From Virgibacillus ihumii (GTDB lineage Bacteria; Bacillota; Bacilli; Bacillales; Amphibacillaceae): a stretch of DNA of 64,000 bases. Under the pieces are notes generated by a model that saw only the letters and a program-made list of their open reading frames with translations, ran no database searches and had not been told where the DNA came from. The number at the start of each line of letters is the position of its first letter. Positions within the stretch are counted from its first letter, which is position 1. Of this stretch, positions 54,967 to 63,491 are shown piece after piece. The translations under genes were made by a program, and so were the position numbers. The stretch is from NCBI RefSeq assembly GCF_902726655.1, contig NZ_CACVAN010000001.1, forward strand, positions 1,240,001 to 1,304,000, in the 5' to 3' direction.

Positions 54967-55016
54967 ATTAGAAAAATTGGTTGTCACCAAGTCTTTAGGT
55001 GGCGACCATATTTGCA
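54967..55016. repeat. Two-hairpin intergenic repeat, copy 3 (first half only)
   Basis: ATTAGAAA, then GGTTGTCACC / GGTGGCGACC around AAGTCTTTA, then ATTTGCA. The stem differs from copy 2 at several bases but pairing is kept through G.U, which suggests that the structure matters. The second hairpin is missing. It lies between yozG and yoaT. Confidence 0.7.
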
Positions 55017-55034
55017 AAAAAATTAACAGCAGTA

Positions 55035-55259
55035 TTAGGAGCCTTCCATATTTCCATCACTTCGGTATTCCAAAATATCTCCCGGCTGGCAGTCCAAAGC
55101 CTTGCAAATAGCTTCCAGCGTTGAAAATCGAATCGCCTTTGCTTTTCCGTTTTTCAGTATGGAAAGATTGGCCATCGTTATGCCGACCCTTTCGGAAAGT
55201 TCGGTAACACTCATTTTCCGTTTCGCCAGCATTACATCAATATTGATTATAATTGCCAT
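55035..55259 (-). CDS. yozG: XRE-type transcriptional regulator (YozG-like)
   Basis: 74-residue Cro/CI helix-turn-helix protein consisting almost only of the DNA-binding domain: IINIDVMLAKRKMSVTELSE, VGITMANLSILKNGKAKAIR, TLEAICKALDCQPGDILEY. GAGGTG lies six bases before the ATG and overlaps the end of yoaS, so it is co-translated with it. Such XRE proteins paired with DUF2975 membrane proteins are common in Bacillales. Likely binds the palindromes ahead of yoaS. Confidence 0.9.
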   Translation of the reverse strand: MAIIINIDVMLAKRKMSVTELSERVGITMANLSILKNGKAKAIRFSTLEAICKALDCQPGDILEYRSDGNMEGS

Positions 55260-55269
55260 ATTATTCACC

Positions 55270-55761
55270 TCAGACCGTTAAATCATTTTCCGATTTGATT
55301 GCTATCGCTTCTTTTAATAGCCTTTGAAGAACGGCAGCAAAAACTGCAATTACAATGGAAGCACCAATAATGACCATGCCAATTAATATAAGACCTGGTG
55401 CGTCATCCCACTCCGCTATGATATATACAAGTGGCAAAGCAACTGCATACAGGCCACTGATTATGATGGCACTGTTTTTTATCTTTTTGAGCGCTCTTAC
55501 AGAATGTAAAGAAAAAGCCTGGTTCCTGTCAATATAACTTAAAAGCCTTAATGCCTGGTACAAAGCATAATAATAAGGTATCGTCGCTCCATACATAACA
55601 AATAAAATGCTAAATACGATATATGCGAGCTCTGAACCACTTTTCGCCTGGTCAATCGCTTCAACTGTTATTTGCGGAAGCAAAAATATACACACCGCTA
55701 GAACCGGAATCCCTAATAAAATAACCGATATTTTTAAAAAGAGTGTTGATCCCCGTTTCAT
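55270..55761 (-). CDS. yoaS: DUF2975 family membrane protein (YoaS-like)
   Basis: 163 residues with four membrane segments (about 8-28, 45-65, 90-112 and 118-142) and a short loop LLSYIDRNQAFSLHSVRALKKIK, the most conserved part of DUF2975. Function unknown; always paired with a YozG-type regulator, so it may be a membrane sensor or a regulated effector. The ATG at 55761 follows GAGGTG. First gene of yoaS-yozG, possibly with yoaT. A promoter with palindromes is upstream. Confidence 0.85.
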   Translation of the reverse strand: MKRGSTLFLKISVILLGIPVLAVCIFLLPQITVEAIDQAKSGSELAYIVFSILFVMYGATIPYYYALYQALRLLSYIDRNQAFSLHSVRALKKIKNSAIIISGLYAVALPLVYIIAEWDDAPGLILIGMVIIGASIVIAVFAAVLQRLLKEAIAIKSENDLTV

Positions 55762-55804
55762 AAAGCACCTCACTAATTTATTTTAATTTGAATTTAACAT
55801 ATTA

Positions 55805-55872
55805 TTTATTGAATATCAATAAATATTTATTGAATTTAATAATATTATTATTGTGTTAAATTGAATAGTCAA
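55805..55872 (-). promoter_or_regulatory. yoaS promoter with two palindromic operator candidates
   Basis: On the minus strand TTGACT (55867-55872), a 16-base spacer and TAATAA (55845-55850). Downstream, TTTATTGAATATCAATAAA (55805-55823) is a perfect palindrome with eight-base arms. A second, imperfect one, TTTATTGAATTTAATAA, starts 21 bp away at 55826, i.e. two helical turns. They cover the expected start site, as for a repressor. Confidence 0.6.
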
Positions 55873-55963
55873 ATTTAAAACTACTCCGGTTTTTACTAAA
55901 AATTCACTACAATCTCCTGTATAATAGGAGTATCAAAGGTATTTTTATTAAGGCGGTGAAAAC

Positions 55964-56617
55964 GTGGAGCATATTAAAACGTATCATTCAATGGAGCGCA
56001 ATACGGAACAAAGCTCTATCATAATTGAAGGACCGGTGCCTTCATCCGAACTGAGGAAATACCATTTCCATGAACATTTAACGGCATTTCGCCGTGCACC
56101 ACAACAATTTGAAGCAATCCAGAACATTGCTGATTTTGACGAAGGCCGAATTATAATAGCAAGAACAAAGGATACAATTATCGGGTATGTCACCTATTTG
56201 CATCCGGATCCACTTGAGCGGTGGTCAGAGTTTAAGATGGAAGATTTGATTGAACTCGGAGCGATTGAAATTATCCCGGCCTATCGTGGTGCGGGCATTG
56301 CATCAGGACTTCTGAAACTGTCCATGATGGACAACTATATGGAAAATTACATTATCATTTCCACTGAATATTATTGGCACTGGGATCTTGACGGAACACG
56401 TCTGAGTGTTTGGGATTACCGCAAAGTGATGGAAAAAATGATGGCAGCCGGAGGACTTGTCCCTGCTCCAACAGATGACCCCGAAATTATTTCACATCCT
56501 GCAAATTGCCTGATGGTAAGAGTTGGAGAGAATGTTCCGGAATCATCCATCAGCAAATTTGATAAGCTGAGGTTCTTGCAGCGCCACCAGTACCGAAATA
56601 TGCGGGAGGGATTCTAA
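55964..56617 (+). CDS. acuA: GNAT acetyltransferase AcuA
   Basis: In B. subtilis AcuA inactivates acetyl-CoA synthetase AcsA by lysine acetylation. 217 residues; the GNAT acetyl-CoA loop is seen as IIPAYRGAGIASGLLK (about 105-120), with the AcuA-specific EYYWHWDLDGTRLSVWDYRKVM region (two blocks near 135-155). The start is a GTG at 55964 with AAGGCGGTG upstream. It overlaps acuB by one base (TAATG). acsA, normally divergent from acuA, is not here; yoaS takes its place. Confidence 0.93.
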   Translation: MEHIKTYHSMERNTEQSSIIIEGPVPSSELRKYHFHEHLTAFRRAPQQFEAIQNIADFDEGRIIIARTKDTIIGYVTYLHPDPLERWSEFKMEDLIELGAIEIIPAYRGAGIASGLLKLSMMDNYMENYIIISTEYYWHWDLDGTRLSVWDYRKVMEKMMAAGGLVPAPTDDPEIISHPANCLMVRVGENVPESSISKFDKLRFLQRHQYRNMREGF

Positions 56618-57267
56618 TGCTCGTTGAAGAGATTATGAATACAGAAGTAACATCTTTACCACCAACGGCGACCATTGCCTCGGCATTAAAACTGCTTCAT
56701 GAAAAAAAGATCCGCCATATTCCGATAATAAATGAGGAAAAGAATGTCATCGGCATTGTCTCCGATCGGGACGTTCGGGATGCAACACCATCCATATTTG
56801 AAGAAAACAGAGAACATACTGAATTGCAAAATGAAATCCATACCATAATGAGTCAGCCGGTAGTAACTGTGCATCCACTCGATCTTGTTGAAGAGATAGC
56901 CGGAATTTTTTACGAAGAAGAGTTTGCCTGTCTTCCAGTCGTCAGCAACAATGAATTGGTTGGGGTGATTACAGAAAAAGACATGCTCCATACGCTTATA
57001 GAAATAACAGGAACCAATGTACAGAGCTCCCATATCGAAGTAAAAGTTCCACATAAACCGGGTATTCTGCCGGAGGTTGCAGCAATATTCGGTGCAAGGA
57101 AAACAAACATCACATCCGTTTTGGTTTATCCGTATAAAAATGATGCAAATTATAAAATTCTTGTGTTCCGTATCCAAACCATGAATCCATTACCTGTAAT
57201 AAAAGACTTACAGAATGCAGGGTACGAATTGATGTGGCCAAATGACGATGCGGGGCCAAAACGATGA
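56617..57267 (+). CDS. acuB: AcuB, CBS-ACT domain protein
   Basis: 216 residues: two CBS domains (about 1-125, with VTSLPPTATIASALKLLHEK and VVTVHPLDLVEEIAGIFYEE) and a C-terminal ACT domain (about 137-210, VPHKPGILPEVAAIFGARKT). Part of the acetoin/acetate acu operon; probably a nucleotide-sensing regulator of the acetylation cycle, though its exact role is not settled. It overlaps acuA by one base and acuC by four. Confidence 0.94.
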   Translation: MLVEEIMNTEVTSLPPTATIASALKLLHEKKIRHIPIINEEKNVIGIVSDRDVRDATPSIFEENREHTELQNEIHTIMSQPVVTVHPLDLVEEIAGIFYEEEFACLPVVSNNELVGVITEKDMLHTLIEITGTNVQSSHIEVKVPHKPGILPEVAAIFGARKTNITSVLVYPYKNDANYKILVFRIQTMNPLPVIKDLQNAGYELMWPNDDAGPKR

Positions 57268-58430
57268 CGTGCAATGCTGCTTTTGTTTTTTCAGATGCTT
57301 TTTTAAACTATCATTTTCATGCGGATCACCCATTTAATCAAAAACGGATATTACTTTCAAAAACTTTATTGGAGAATTCCGGACTATTAACCAAAGATGA
57401 CATTATTCAGCCAAGACTTGCTACGATTGAGGAACTAAACCTTTTTCATGATTTAAGTTATATCGAAACTGTTAAAAAGGCCGGAAACGGTGAACTGGCT
57501 TCTGATGATGGGTCTGAATACGGCATCGGAACAGAGGATACGCCGATTTTCAAAGGAATGCATGAAGCATCCAGCTATTTGGTTGGCGGGACGCTTGCTG
57601 CAGTTGACCATGTCCTGCAAGGCAATGCTGAGCATGCCCTGAACCTTGGCGGCGGACTGCACCATGGTTTTAAGCGGAAAGCAAGTGGTTTCTGTATTTA
57701 TAATGATGGAGCAGTTGCCCTAAAATATATTCGTAAAAATTATGGATTACGAGCATTATATATTGATACAGACGCCCATCATGGTGACGGTGTTCAGTGG
57801 GCATTTTACGATGATCCGAATGTCTGTACCTTTTCCATCCATGAGACGGGACGCTATCTGTTTCCTGGCACCGGAAACGTAAACGAGCGGGGAATTAAGG
57901 AAGGACATGGTTATTCGTTTAACCTGCCTATCGATGCATTTACAGAGGATGAGTCGTTTTTGCAGGTCTATGAGTCTGCCCTAAGGAATATTGCTGCATA
58001 TTTTAAACCGGACGTGATTGTGACACAGAACGGTGCTGATGCACATACATATGATCCGCTGACACATTTGTGTTCCACCATGAAAACATATGACAAAATA
58101 CCGCAATTGGCACATGAAATTGCCCATGAATATTGTAATGGACGCTGGATTGCGCTAGGAGGCGGCGGTTATGATATGTGGCGCGTCGTACCCCGTGCCT
58201 GGGCACAGGTATGGAGCGTCATGAAAACCGGTACTGCAAAAACCGGACCAATTCCGGAAATGTGGCTGAACAAATGGCAGCGGGATGCACCCGTTACACT
58301 GCCGAAAACCTGGCACGATGACAAAAACATCGTACCGGACATTCCTCGCAAAACTGAAATAACAGAGAAAAACGCTAAAATATTGATGAATGCATTAAAA
58401 TATACGCAAAATACACAAACGGGGAGGTGA
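57264..58430 (+). CDS. acuC: Acetoin utilization protein AcuC (class I deacetylase)
   Basis: 388-residue histone-deacetylase-fold enzyme that reverses AcsA acetylation in B. subtilis. Catalytic His pair in LNLGGGLHHGFKRKA, zinc ligands in DTDAHHGDGVQW and further Asp in QNGADAHTYDP. It starts within acuB (ATGA overlap) and its stop lies inside the bidirectional terminator shared with ccpA. With AcuA it forms an acetylation/deacetylation pair. Confidence 0.95.
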   Translation: MTCNAAFVFSDAFLNYHFHADHPFNQKRILLSKTLLENSGLLTKDDIIQPRLATIEELNLFHDLSYIETVKKAGNGELASDDGSEYGIGTEDTPIFKGMHEASSYLVGGTLAAVDHVLQGNAEHALNLGGGLHHGFKRKASGFCIYNDGAVALKYIRKNYGLRALYIDTDAHHGDGVQWAFYDDPNVCTFSIHETGRYLFPGTGNVNERGIKEGHGYSFNLPIDAFTEDESFLQVYESALRNIAAYFKPDVIVTQNGADAHTYDPLTHLCSTMKTYDKIPQLAHEIAHEYCNGRWIALGGGGYDMWRVVPRAWAQVWSVMKTGTAKTGPIPEMWLNKWQRDAPVTLPKTWHDDKNIVPDIPRKTEITEKNAKILMNALKYTQNTQTGR

Positions 58431-58450
58431 ATGTTTCACCTCCCCGTTTT
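58417..58450. terminator. Bidirectional terminator between acuC and ccpA
   Basis: AAACGGGGAGGTGA and TCACCTCCCCGTTT are a perfect 14-bp stem around ATGT, with T or A runs on both sides. Contains the acuC stop codon. Confidence 0.94.
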
Positions 58451-58456
58451 AACCGA

Positions 58457-59452
58457 TTATTTTGTTGATTTTCTTTCTTCGATTCGATGCGGAAGAACAA
58501 CTTTCTTCTCGGCCACTTCTTCTTTGTTCATAAATTTAGTCAGCAGGCGCATTGCAACTGCACCGATGTCGTACATTGGCTGCACAATGGTTGATAATGT
58601 CGGCCGTACCATCGTAGCCAATCTGGTGTTATCAAACCCGAACACTTCCAGATCTTCAGGAACGTTATATCCTTTATCCTGCGCACCATGAATTACACCA
58701 AGCGCCATTTCATCGGAAGCGACAAAAACCGCAGTTGGTTTGTTTTCCATAACCAACAATTCTTCAACAGCTTCAATGCCTGAGTGATACGAATAATCGC
58801 CTTTCAAAATATAATCATCATCGACACTGATTGACTTCTCACGGAGTGCACGCAGATAGCCTTTGTATTTCTGCTGATTTATTAATGTATCTTCACGGCC
58901 GGATATAAAAGCAATTTTGCTATTTTCTTTTTCAATCAGAAATGACGTTGCTTCGTAAGCAGCTGCTTCATAGTCAATATTTACAGATGGAATAGTGTCT
59001 GTTTCATCATATGTTGCTGCCAATACAACCGGAATTGACGAGCTTTCAAACTGGTTAACATGATCCTCGGAAATATTCCCGCCCATAAACAATATACCGT
59101 CGACCTGTTTTTCCAGCATTGTATTAATTAACTGCAATTCTTTATCTTTGTTCTGATCGGAATTACTTAGAATAATGTTATATTTATACATCGTTGCAAT
59201 ATCTTCAATCCCCCTTGCCAGTTCAGCAAAGAAGATACTTGAAATATCCGGAATGATTGCCCCAACCGTTGTTGTCTTTTTACTTGCCAGACCACGCGCC
59301 ACCGCATTGGGCCTGTACCCCAATTGTTCAATTGTAGCCAGCACCTTTTTCCGGGTAGCAGGCTTTACATTTGGATTTCCATTAACAACCCTTGATACAG
59401 TTGCCATTGAAACGTTTGCTTCTCGTGCTACATCATAAATTGTTATGTTCAC
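58457..59452 (-). CDS. ccpA: Catabolite control protein A
   Basis: Global carbon regulator that with HPr-Ser-P binds cre sites. 331 residues of the LacI family: helix-turn-helix [20 protein letters not shown] and hinge helix [15 protein letters not shown], then the periplasmic-binding-like core with [12 protein letters not shown]. The start is a GTG at 59452 with GGAGGT eight bases upstream. Order acuC-ccpA-aroA follows B. subtilis without the motility pair motPS (ytxDE). A full-match cre in this window is at 6608-6621. Confidence 0.97.
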   Translation of the reverse strand: MNITIYDVAREANVSMATVSRVVNGNPNVKPATRKKVLATIEQLGYRPNAVARGLASKKTTTVGAIIPDISSIFFAELARGIEDIATMYKYNIILSNSDQNKDKELQLINTMLEKQVDGILFMGGNISEDHVNQFESSSIPVVLAATYDETDTIPSVNIDYEAAAYEATSFLIEKENSKIAFISGREDTLINQQKYKGYLRALREKSISVDDDYILKGDYSYHSGIEAVEELLVMENKPTAVFVASDEMALGVIHGAQDKGYNVPEDLEVFGFDNTRLATMVRPTLSTIVQPMYDIGAVAMRLLTKFMNKEEVAEKKVVLPHRIEERKSTK

Positions 59453-59489
59453 GCTAATCTACCTCCATCATACGGATCCTTATGCATAT

Positions 59490-59518
59490 ATCATACTTTA
59501 ACGCGGGGAAAAACACAA
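59490..59518 (-). promoter_or_regulatory. Candidate sigma-A promoter of ccpA
   Basis: On the minus strand TTGTGT (59513-59518), a 17-base spacer and TATGAT (59490-59495), about 40 bases from the GTG start. It overlaps the T run of the aroA terminator. Confidence 0.55.
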
Positions 59519-59552
59519 AAAATTTAAGGCCGATCACTGTGATCGGCCTTGG
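59517..59552 (-). terminator. Terminator after aroA
   Basis: Minus-strand AAGGCCGATCAC / GTGATCGGCCTT type stem (59526-59550), followed by AAATTTTTTG. Confidence 0.93.
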
Positions 59553-59558
59553 CAAAAA

Positions 59559-60632
59559 CTATTTTTGATACGAAAACGACCCCAATTCTTTGCTGAAGGA
59601 ATCAAACGTTGGAATATCCATTTGCTGGGCAGCGTCTGATAATGCTACTGCCGGATCCGGATGTACTTCAGCCATTACACCGTCTGCACCAACTGCCAAT
59701 GCAGCTTTTGCCGTTGGCAGCAGTAAATCTCTGCGTCCTGTTGAATGTGTTACATCAACCATAACGGGCAAGTGTGTTTCCTGCTTCAGAATTGGTACGG
59801 CTGAAATATCCAGTGTATTTCTGGTAGCTTTTTCATAAGTTCGGATACCACGTTCACAAAGAATAATATTACCATTGCCCCGTGAAATAATATATTCTGC
59901 GGCATTCACAAATTCGGAAATGGTTGCTGACATACCGCGTTTCAACAATACAGGTTTGTCAACTTCCCCTGCTGCTTTGAGCAATTCGAAATTTTGCATG
60001 TTACGTGCACCAATTTGAATCACATCAATATAATCAACAGCTTTTTCTATATCGGCAGGATTGACTATTTCGCTTACAACCGCAAGATCGTACTCATCCG
60101 CAACCTTCTTTAAAATCTGCAGTCCTTCAAGTCCAAGTCCCTGGAAGTCGTATGGTGATGTACGTGGTTTAAATGCGCCGCCACGCAATAGTTTATTTCC
60201 ATTGCGCTTAACTGCCTTGGCAACTTCAGCCACTTGATCATAACTTTCCACTGCACATGGCCCGAAAATATTGTGTGTATTTCCATCACCAAATTTTTCC
60301 CCATTGATATCAATAACAGTATTCTCAGGCTTCATTTTTCTGGAAACCAGCAATGCTTTTCGGTGGTCATCTACCTGCAATTCCAGGCTTGCTTTAAAAA
60401 TTTCCTTGAATATGTGTTCAATCGTGGAATTTTCAAATGGACCATTATTTTTCTCTGTAAGTTCATCAAGCATTTTACGTTCCCTTACCGGATCATAGCG
60501 CATAATACTTTGTTTATTCTTTACCTTTCCTATTTCTTGTGCAATTTCCGCACGTTCATTGATCAGACCCAGTAATTCCATATTAATCCTATCAAGATTC
60601 TGACGTAATTGTTCCAATTCGTTTTGGCTCAT
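59559..60632 (-). CDS. aroA: Bifunctional DAHP synthase/chorismate mutase
   Basis: 357 residues. An N-terminal AroQ-type chorismate mutase domain (about 1-90: [31 protein letters not shown]) is fused to a KDSA-like DAHP synthase (about 100-350: [54 protein letters not shown]). It is the entry to the shikimate pathway; the mutase domain gives feedback control by chorismate/prephenate in Bacillus. GGAGGGG precedes the ATG. Monocistronic with terminator; its upstream region has two promoters and a cre-like site. Confidence 0.96.
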   Translation of the reverse strand: MSQNELEQLRQNLDRINMELLGLINERAEIAQEIGKVKNKQSIMRYDPVRERKMLDELTEKNNGPFENSTIEHIFKEIFKASLELQVDDHRKALLVSRKMKPENTVIDINGEKFGDGNTHNIFGPCAVESYDQVAEVAKAVKRNGNKLLRGGAFKPRTSPYDFQGLGLEGLQILKKVADEYDLAVVSEIVNPADIEKAVDYIDVIQIGARNMQNFELLKAAGEVDKPVLLKRGMSATISEFVNAAEYIISRGNGNIILCERGIRTYEKATRNTLDISAVPILKQETHLPVMVDVTHSTGRRDLLLPTAKAALAVGADGVMAEVHPDPAVALSDAAQQMDIPTFDSFSKELGSFSYQK

Positions 60633-60698
60633 CGTAACCCCTCCTGAACACTATGTTTTTACCTGTTGAAATAGGCAGAATTTTAATAATTAGAAACC

Positions 60699-60830
60699 AT
60701 TATAACGAATTATTATACATTTGTCATCAGGAATTTTTAAAAAATAAAAACCATTATAACCGTTCCAAAACAGCATTGGAACAGTATTTTCACTCAGAAC
60801 CACTGACATTAAACCGATAAAGCGCTTACT
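60699..60830 (-). promoter_or_regulatory. aroA regulatory region: tandem -10 elements, inverted repeat and cre-like site
   Basis: P1: ATGACA (60722-60727), 17 bases, TATAAT (60699-60704). About 54 bases upstream the same GTTATAATGGTTT is repeated with a -10 at 60753-60758. GTTCCAA / TTGGAAC (60762-60782) is an inverted repeat within its spacer. ATAAAGCGCTTACT (60817-60830) matches 12 of 14 cre consensus positions. The remaining part of the 60633-60987 gap holds no gene. Confidence 0.55.
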
Positions 60831-60939
60831 CCATTATCCCCAATTTGGTTAAAATCCTGCATAATATATGATAATTTTTATTCTCATTTGCTCCATACAT
60901 ATATTTCGTCTGTAAAATCATTCTTCTCCACTTACCAAT

Positions 60940-60973
60940 AAAAAAATCTGCAACGCTTTATAACGTTACAGAT
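60940..60973 (-). terminator. Terminator after ytxGH
   Basis: Minus-strand AATCTGTAACG / CGTTGCAGATT (60947-60973, mostly paired), followed by TTTTTTATTGG. Confidence 0.88.
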
Positions 60974-60987
60974 TGTTGAATATCTGT

Positions 60988-61386
60988 TTATTTATTTTTT
61001 TCTTCTGCTTCCTCTGCTTCTTCTGCTGCTTCCTCAATTGCATCGGCAAGTTCTTCAGCAGCTTCCTCTGCGGCCGTTTCGTCATTCTTCCGTTCGTTCC
61101 ATTTGTCCTGAACATTTTTCGTTAGTTCCTGTGTTTTCTGAGAAAATTTGTCTTTGGAATCAGTGGCTTTGTTTTTCAGGTCTGATCCTTTTTCGTATGC
61201 CTTTTCCTTCAGACCGGAACCCTTTTCATAAGCAACGTCTTTCAACTGTGTAGCACTTTCATTCAAATTTCCTCTTAGCTCAGTTCCCGATTTTGGTGCA
61301 AACAATAATGCTGCAGCGGCACCCACAAATCCGCCGATTAGTGTACCAATCAAAAAATCTTTACTGTTAATATTATTCTCTCCCAT
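60988..61386 (-). CDS. ytxH: YtxH family general stress protein
   Basis: 132 residues: an N-terminal membrane or membrane-associated segment FLIGTLIGGFVGAAAALLFAPKSG, the YtxH signature, two copies of a KxKAYEKGSDLK-like repeat (about 55-72) and a long acidic Ala/Glu-rich helical tail. In B. subtilis ytxGHJ is a SigB/SigH operon. It follows ytxG by 18 bases; ytxJ is missing here. Molecular function unknown. Confidence 0.9.
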   Translation of the reverse strand: MGENNINSKDFLIGTLIGGFVGAAAALLFAPKSGTELRGNLNESATQLKDVAYEKGSGLKEKAYEKGSDLKNKATDSKDKFSQKTQELTKNVQDKWNERKNDETAAEEAAEELADAIEEAAEEAEEAEEKNK

Positions 61387-61404
61387 ATGAACATGCCTCC
61401 ATTT

Positions 61405-61812
61405 TTATTTATTTTTTTTCTTTTTTAAATAATCCACGGCTGCATTTCCCCATTTCATTACCTGTGAAGTCGAATCCTGATTTTGTGCTGCCGAATTGGA
61501 TATGCTCTTCGATAATTTGCCCAAGGAATGATTAAAACCCTTAACTGTTTCCCCGATGCCCTTAAGTCCTTCAAACAATCCATTCAGCTTGGACGATTTT
61601 TCATTTACATCGTCAGCCAGCTGATTGGTTTTGCTCAACAAAGCAGATGTTTCAGTCGTTATTCCCTGCATTTGCTGATTCAGGCTGTCCAATGTGCCTG
61701 AAACATTGCTCAATGTCTGCTTGGCTGCCTTCAGCGTAATTGCCAGGTAAACGACGAGTACGGCAAATGCAACTGCGACAATTATTGCTGAGATATACAA
61801 CAAACTTTCCAC
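61405..61812 (-). CDS. ytxG: DUF948 general stress protein YtxG
   Basis: 135 residues: N-terminal membrane helix (about 5-27, LLYISAIIVAVAFAVLVVYLAI), then a helical region of DUF948 type with TLKAAKQTLSNVSGTLDSLN. The C-terminus is basic (LKKKKNK). Starts at a GTG with AGGAG 11 bases upstream. First gene of ytxG-ytxH. A SigB-like promoter is upstream at 61910-61934. Confidence 0.9.
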   Translation of the reverse strand: MESLLYISAIIVAVAFAVLVVYLAITLKAAKQTLSNVSGTLDSLNQQMQGITTETSALLSKTNQLADDVNEKSSKLNGLFEGLKGIGETVKGFNHSLGKLSKSISNSAAQNQDSTSQVMKWGNAAVDYLKKKKNK

Positions 61813-61909
61813 TGGTAGATCAGCTCCTTCAATTCATATGACGTTTTCGTGCAGAATTCTTCTAAAATGCTTGCTATTATAAATGCTGGAAAATAGTTTT
61901 AATAAACAA

Positions 61910-61934
61910 TATCCCAAAATAGTAACACATAAAC
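61910..61934 (-). promoter_or_regulatory. Candidate sigma-B promoter of ytxGH
   Basis: On the minus strand GTTTAT (61929-61934), 13 bases, GGGATA (61910-61915); the consensus is GTTTAA-N12-14-GGGTAT. A sigma-A-like TATAAT is also present at 61876-61881. The B. subtilis orthologues are SigB targets, which supports the call. Confidence 0.45.
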
Positions 61935-62003
61935 ATTTTAACATACTAAATAGCAGCTTGTACCAAATAACAGCATCTTTTCACCTGTCCATAAAAAATA
62001 TAA

Positions 62004-62034
62004 GGGAAAAATAGAGCCTTGTAATTCAGGCTCT
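62004..62034 (-). terminator. Terminator after murC
   Basis: Minus-strand AGAGCCT / AGGCTCT (62013-62034) with an eight-base loop, followed by ATTTTTCCC. It starts next to the murC stop. Confidence 0.85.
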
Positions 62035-63357
62035 TTACGCGTTTAATCTATTTTTGCCAGTCAAAGACAACTGTTCCTCGTATGCCTGCTGAAATTTTTG
62101 GATATCACCGGCACCCATAAATATCAGCACACTGTCATCATCTTCCTGAAGTACATCTGTGTTGGACAATTCCAAAATTTCACTTCCATCAATCAGCTTC
62201 TGTAAATCATAAATGGTAAGCATCCCGCTGTCTTCTCTTGCAGACCCGAAGATATCACACAAGTATACTTTATCAGCATTGCATAAACTATCGGCAAACT
62301 CCTGCAGAAATGTTTTCGTACGTGAAAACGTATGCGGCTGAAAAATTGCAGTCACGGACTTACCGGGGTACTTCTTCCGGGCAGAATCAATAGTTGCGGT
62401 AATTTCTTTCGGATGATGTGCATAATCATCAACCAATAATTGTTTGCCGATTCGCTTTTCAGTAAAACGCCGCTTGACGCCCTGGAATGTATCAAGAGCT
62501 TTGATATCATCCGCCTTCATATTTTCATAATGACAGATTGCAATTACTGACAATGCATTAAGAATGTTATGGTCTCCGTACATTGGAATCTGAAAAGTAT
62601 CATAGTACGTATTGCGGACGAACACATCAAATTCAGTTCCATCATCCGTTTCCAGTGTATTTTGCGCCTGAAAATCGTTTGTTTCTTCAAAACCATAATA
62701 CACTACAGGAACTTTTGCCTGGATTTTTTGTAACTGCTCATCATCACCACAGGCGATAATTCCTTTTTTCACACGTTCTGCCATTGACTGAAATGCATTA
62801 AACACATCATCAATACTCGTGAAGTAATCCGGATGGTCAAAATCTATATTGGTCATAATGGCATAGTCAGGTTCATATCTGAGAAAATGCCGCCGGTACT
62901 CACACGCTTCAAACACAAAATATTTGCTATCCACATGCCCCTTTCCTGTACCATCGCCAATCAGATATGAAATAGGATACGTTTCATTCAATACATGCGC
63001 CAGCAATCCTGTTGTTGAAGTTTTTCCATGTGCCCCGGCCACAGCAATACTTGTGTACTGTTTGAGCCATTCCCCAAGAAATTCATGATATCTGTAGAAA
63101 GATAATCCTTTTCGTTTTGCTTCTTTTATTTCCGGATGATCATCAGAAAATGCATTTCCGGCAATTATCGTATATCCCTCTTCGATGTTACTTTCTGCAA
63201 AAGGGAAAATCGGGATATTCTTGTTTTCCAATGCTTCCTGTGTAAAAAAACGCTTTTCTACATCAGAACCTTGCACACTTTCCCCGGAATCATGAAGTAT
63301 TTGGGCAAGTGAACTCATCCCTGTCCCCTTGATACCAATAAAATGGTAAGTTGTCAT
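62035..63357 (-). CDS. murC: UDP-N-acetylmuramate-L-alanine ligase
   Basis: Adds L-Ala to UDP-MurNAc in peptidoglycan precursor synthesis. 440 residues with N-terminal Rossmann-like [21 protein letters not shown]-loop [18 protein letters not shown], central [15 protein letters not shown] and C-terminal [16 protein letters not shown]. Length and motifs are normal. GGAGG lies upstream of the ATG. In B. subtilis sftA (ytpT) follows upstream; here a nicotinate phosphoribosyltransferase-like gene precedes it. Confidence 0.97.
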   Translation of the reverse strand: MTTYHFIGIKGTGMSSLAQILHDSGESVQGSDVEKRFFTQEALENKNIPIFPFAESNIEEGYTIIAGNAFSDDHPEIKEAKRKGLSFYRYHEFLGEWLKQYTSIAVAGAHGKTSTTGLLAHVLNETYPISYLIGDGTGKGHVDSKYFVFEACEYRRHFLRYEPDYAIMTNIDFDHPDYFTSIDDVFNAFQSMAERVKKGIIACGDDEQLQKIQAKVPVVYYGFEETNDFQAQNTLETDDGTEFDVFVRNTYYDTFQIPMYGDHNILNALSVIAICHYENMKADDIKALDTFQGVKRRFTEKRIGKQLLVDDYAHHPKEITATIDSARKKYPGKSVTAIFQPHTFSRTKTFLQEFADSLCNADKVYLCDIFGSAREDSGMLTIYDLQKLIDGSEILELSNTDVLQEDDDSVLIFMGAGDIQKFQQAYEEQLSLTGKNRLNA

Positions 63358-63491
63358 AAAAAAGAACCTCCAAAAAATATATAAAAACCGTTAATTTTCA
63401 ACTGAATATAATACAATTTTATTTATTTATTTCAACAGTTACTAAGTAATTATAGCAAAACTTTCCGTGGTGTAAAATAAATTATATTGCA

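Noticed and set aside
55955..55972. TGAAAACG near the acuA start as a cre site
   Set aside because: Only the left half of the CcpA consensus is present; the right half fails at most positions.
56686..57177. 163-codon open frame antisense to acuB
   Set aside because: Contained in acuB, no initiation signals, no recognisable motif.
61000..61230. Internal KxKAYEKGSDLK-type repeats of ytxH as a separate DNA repeat
   Set aside because: They are short coding repeats of a helical protein, as usual for the YtxH family.
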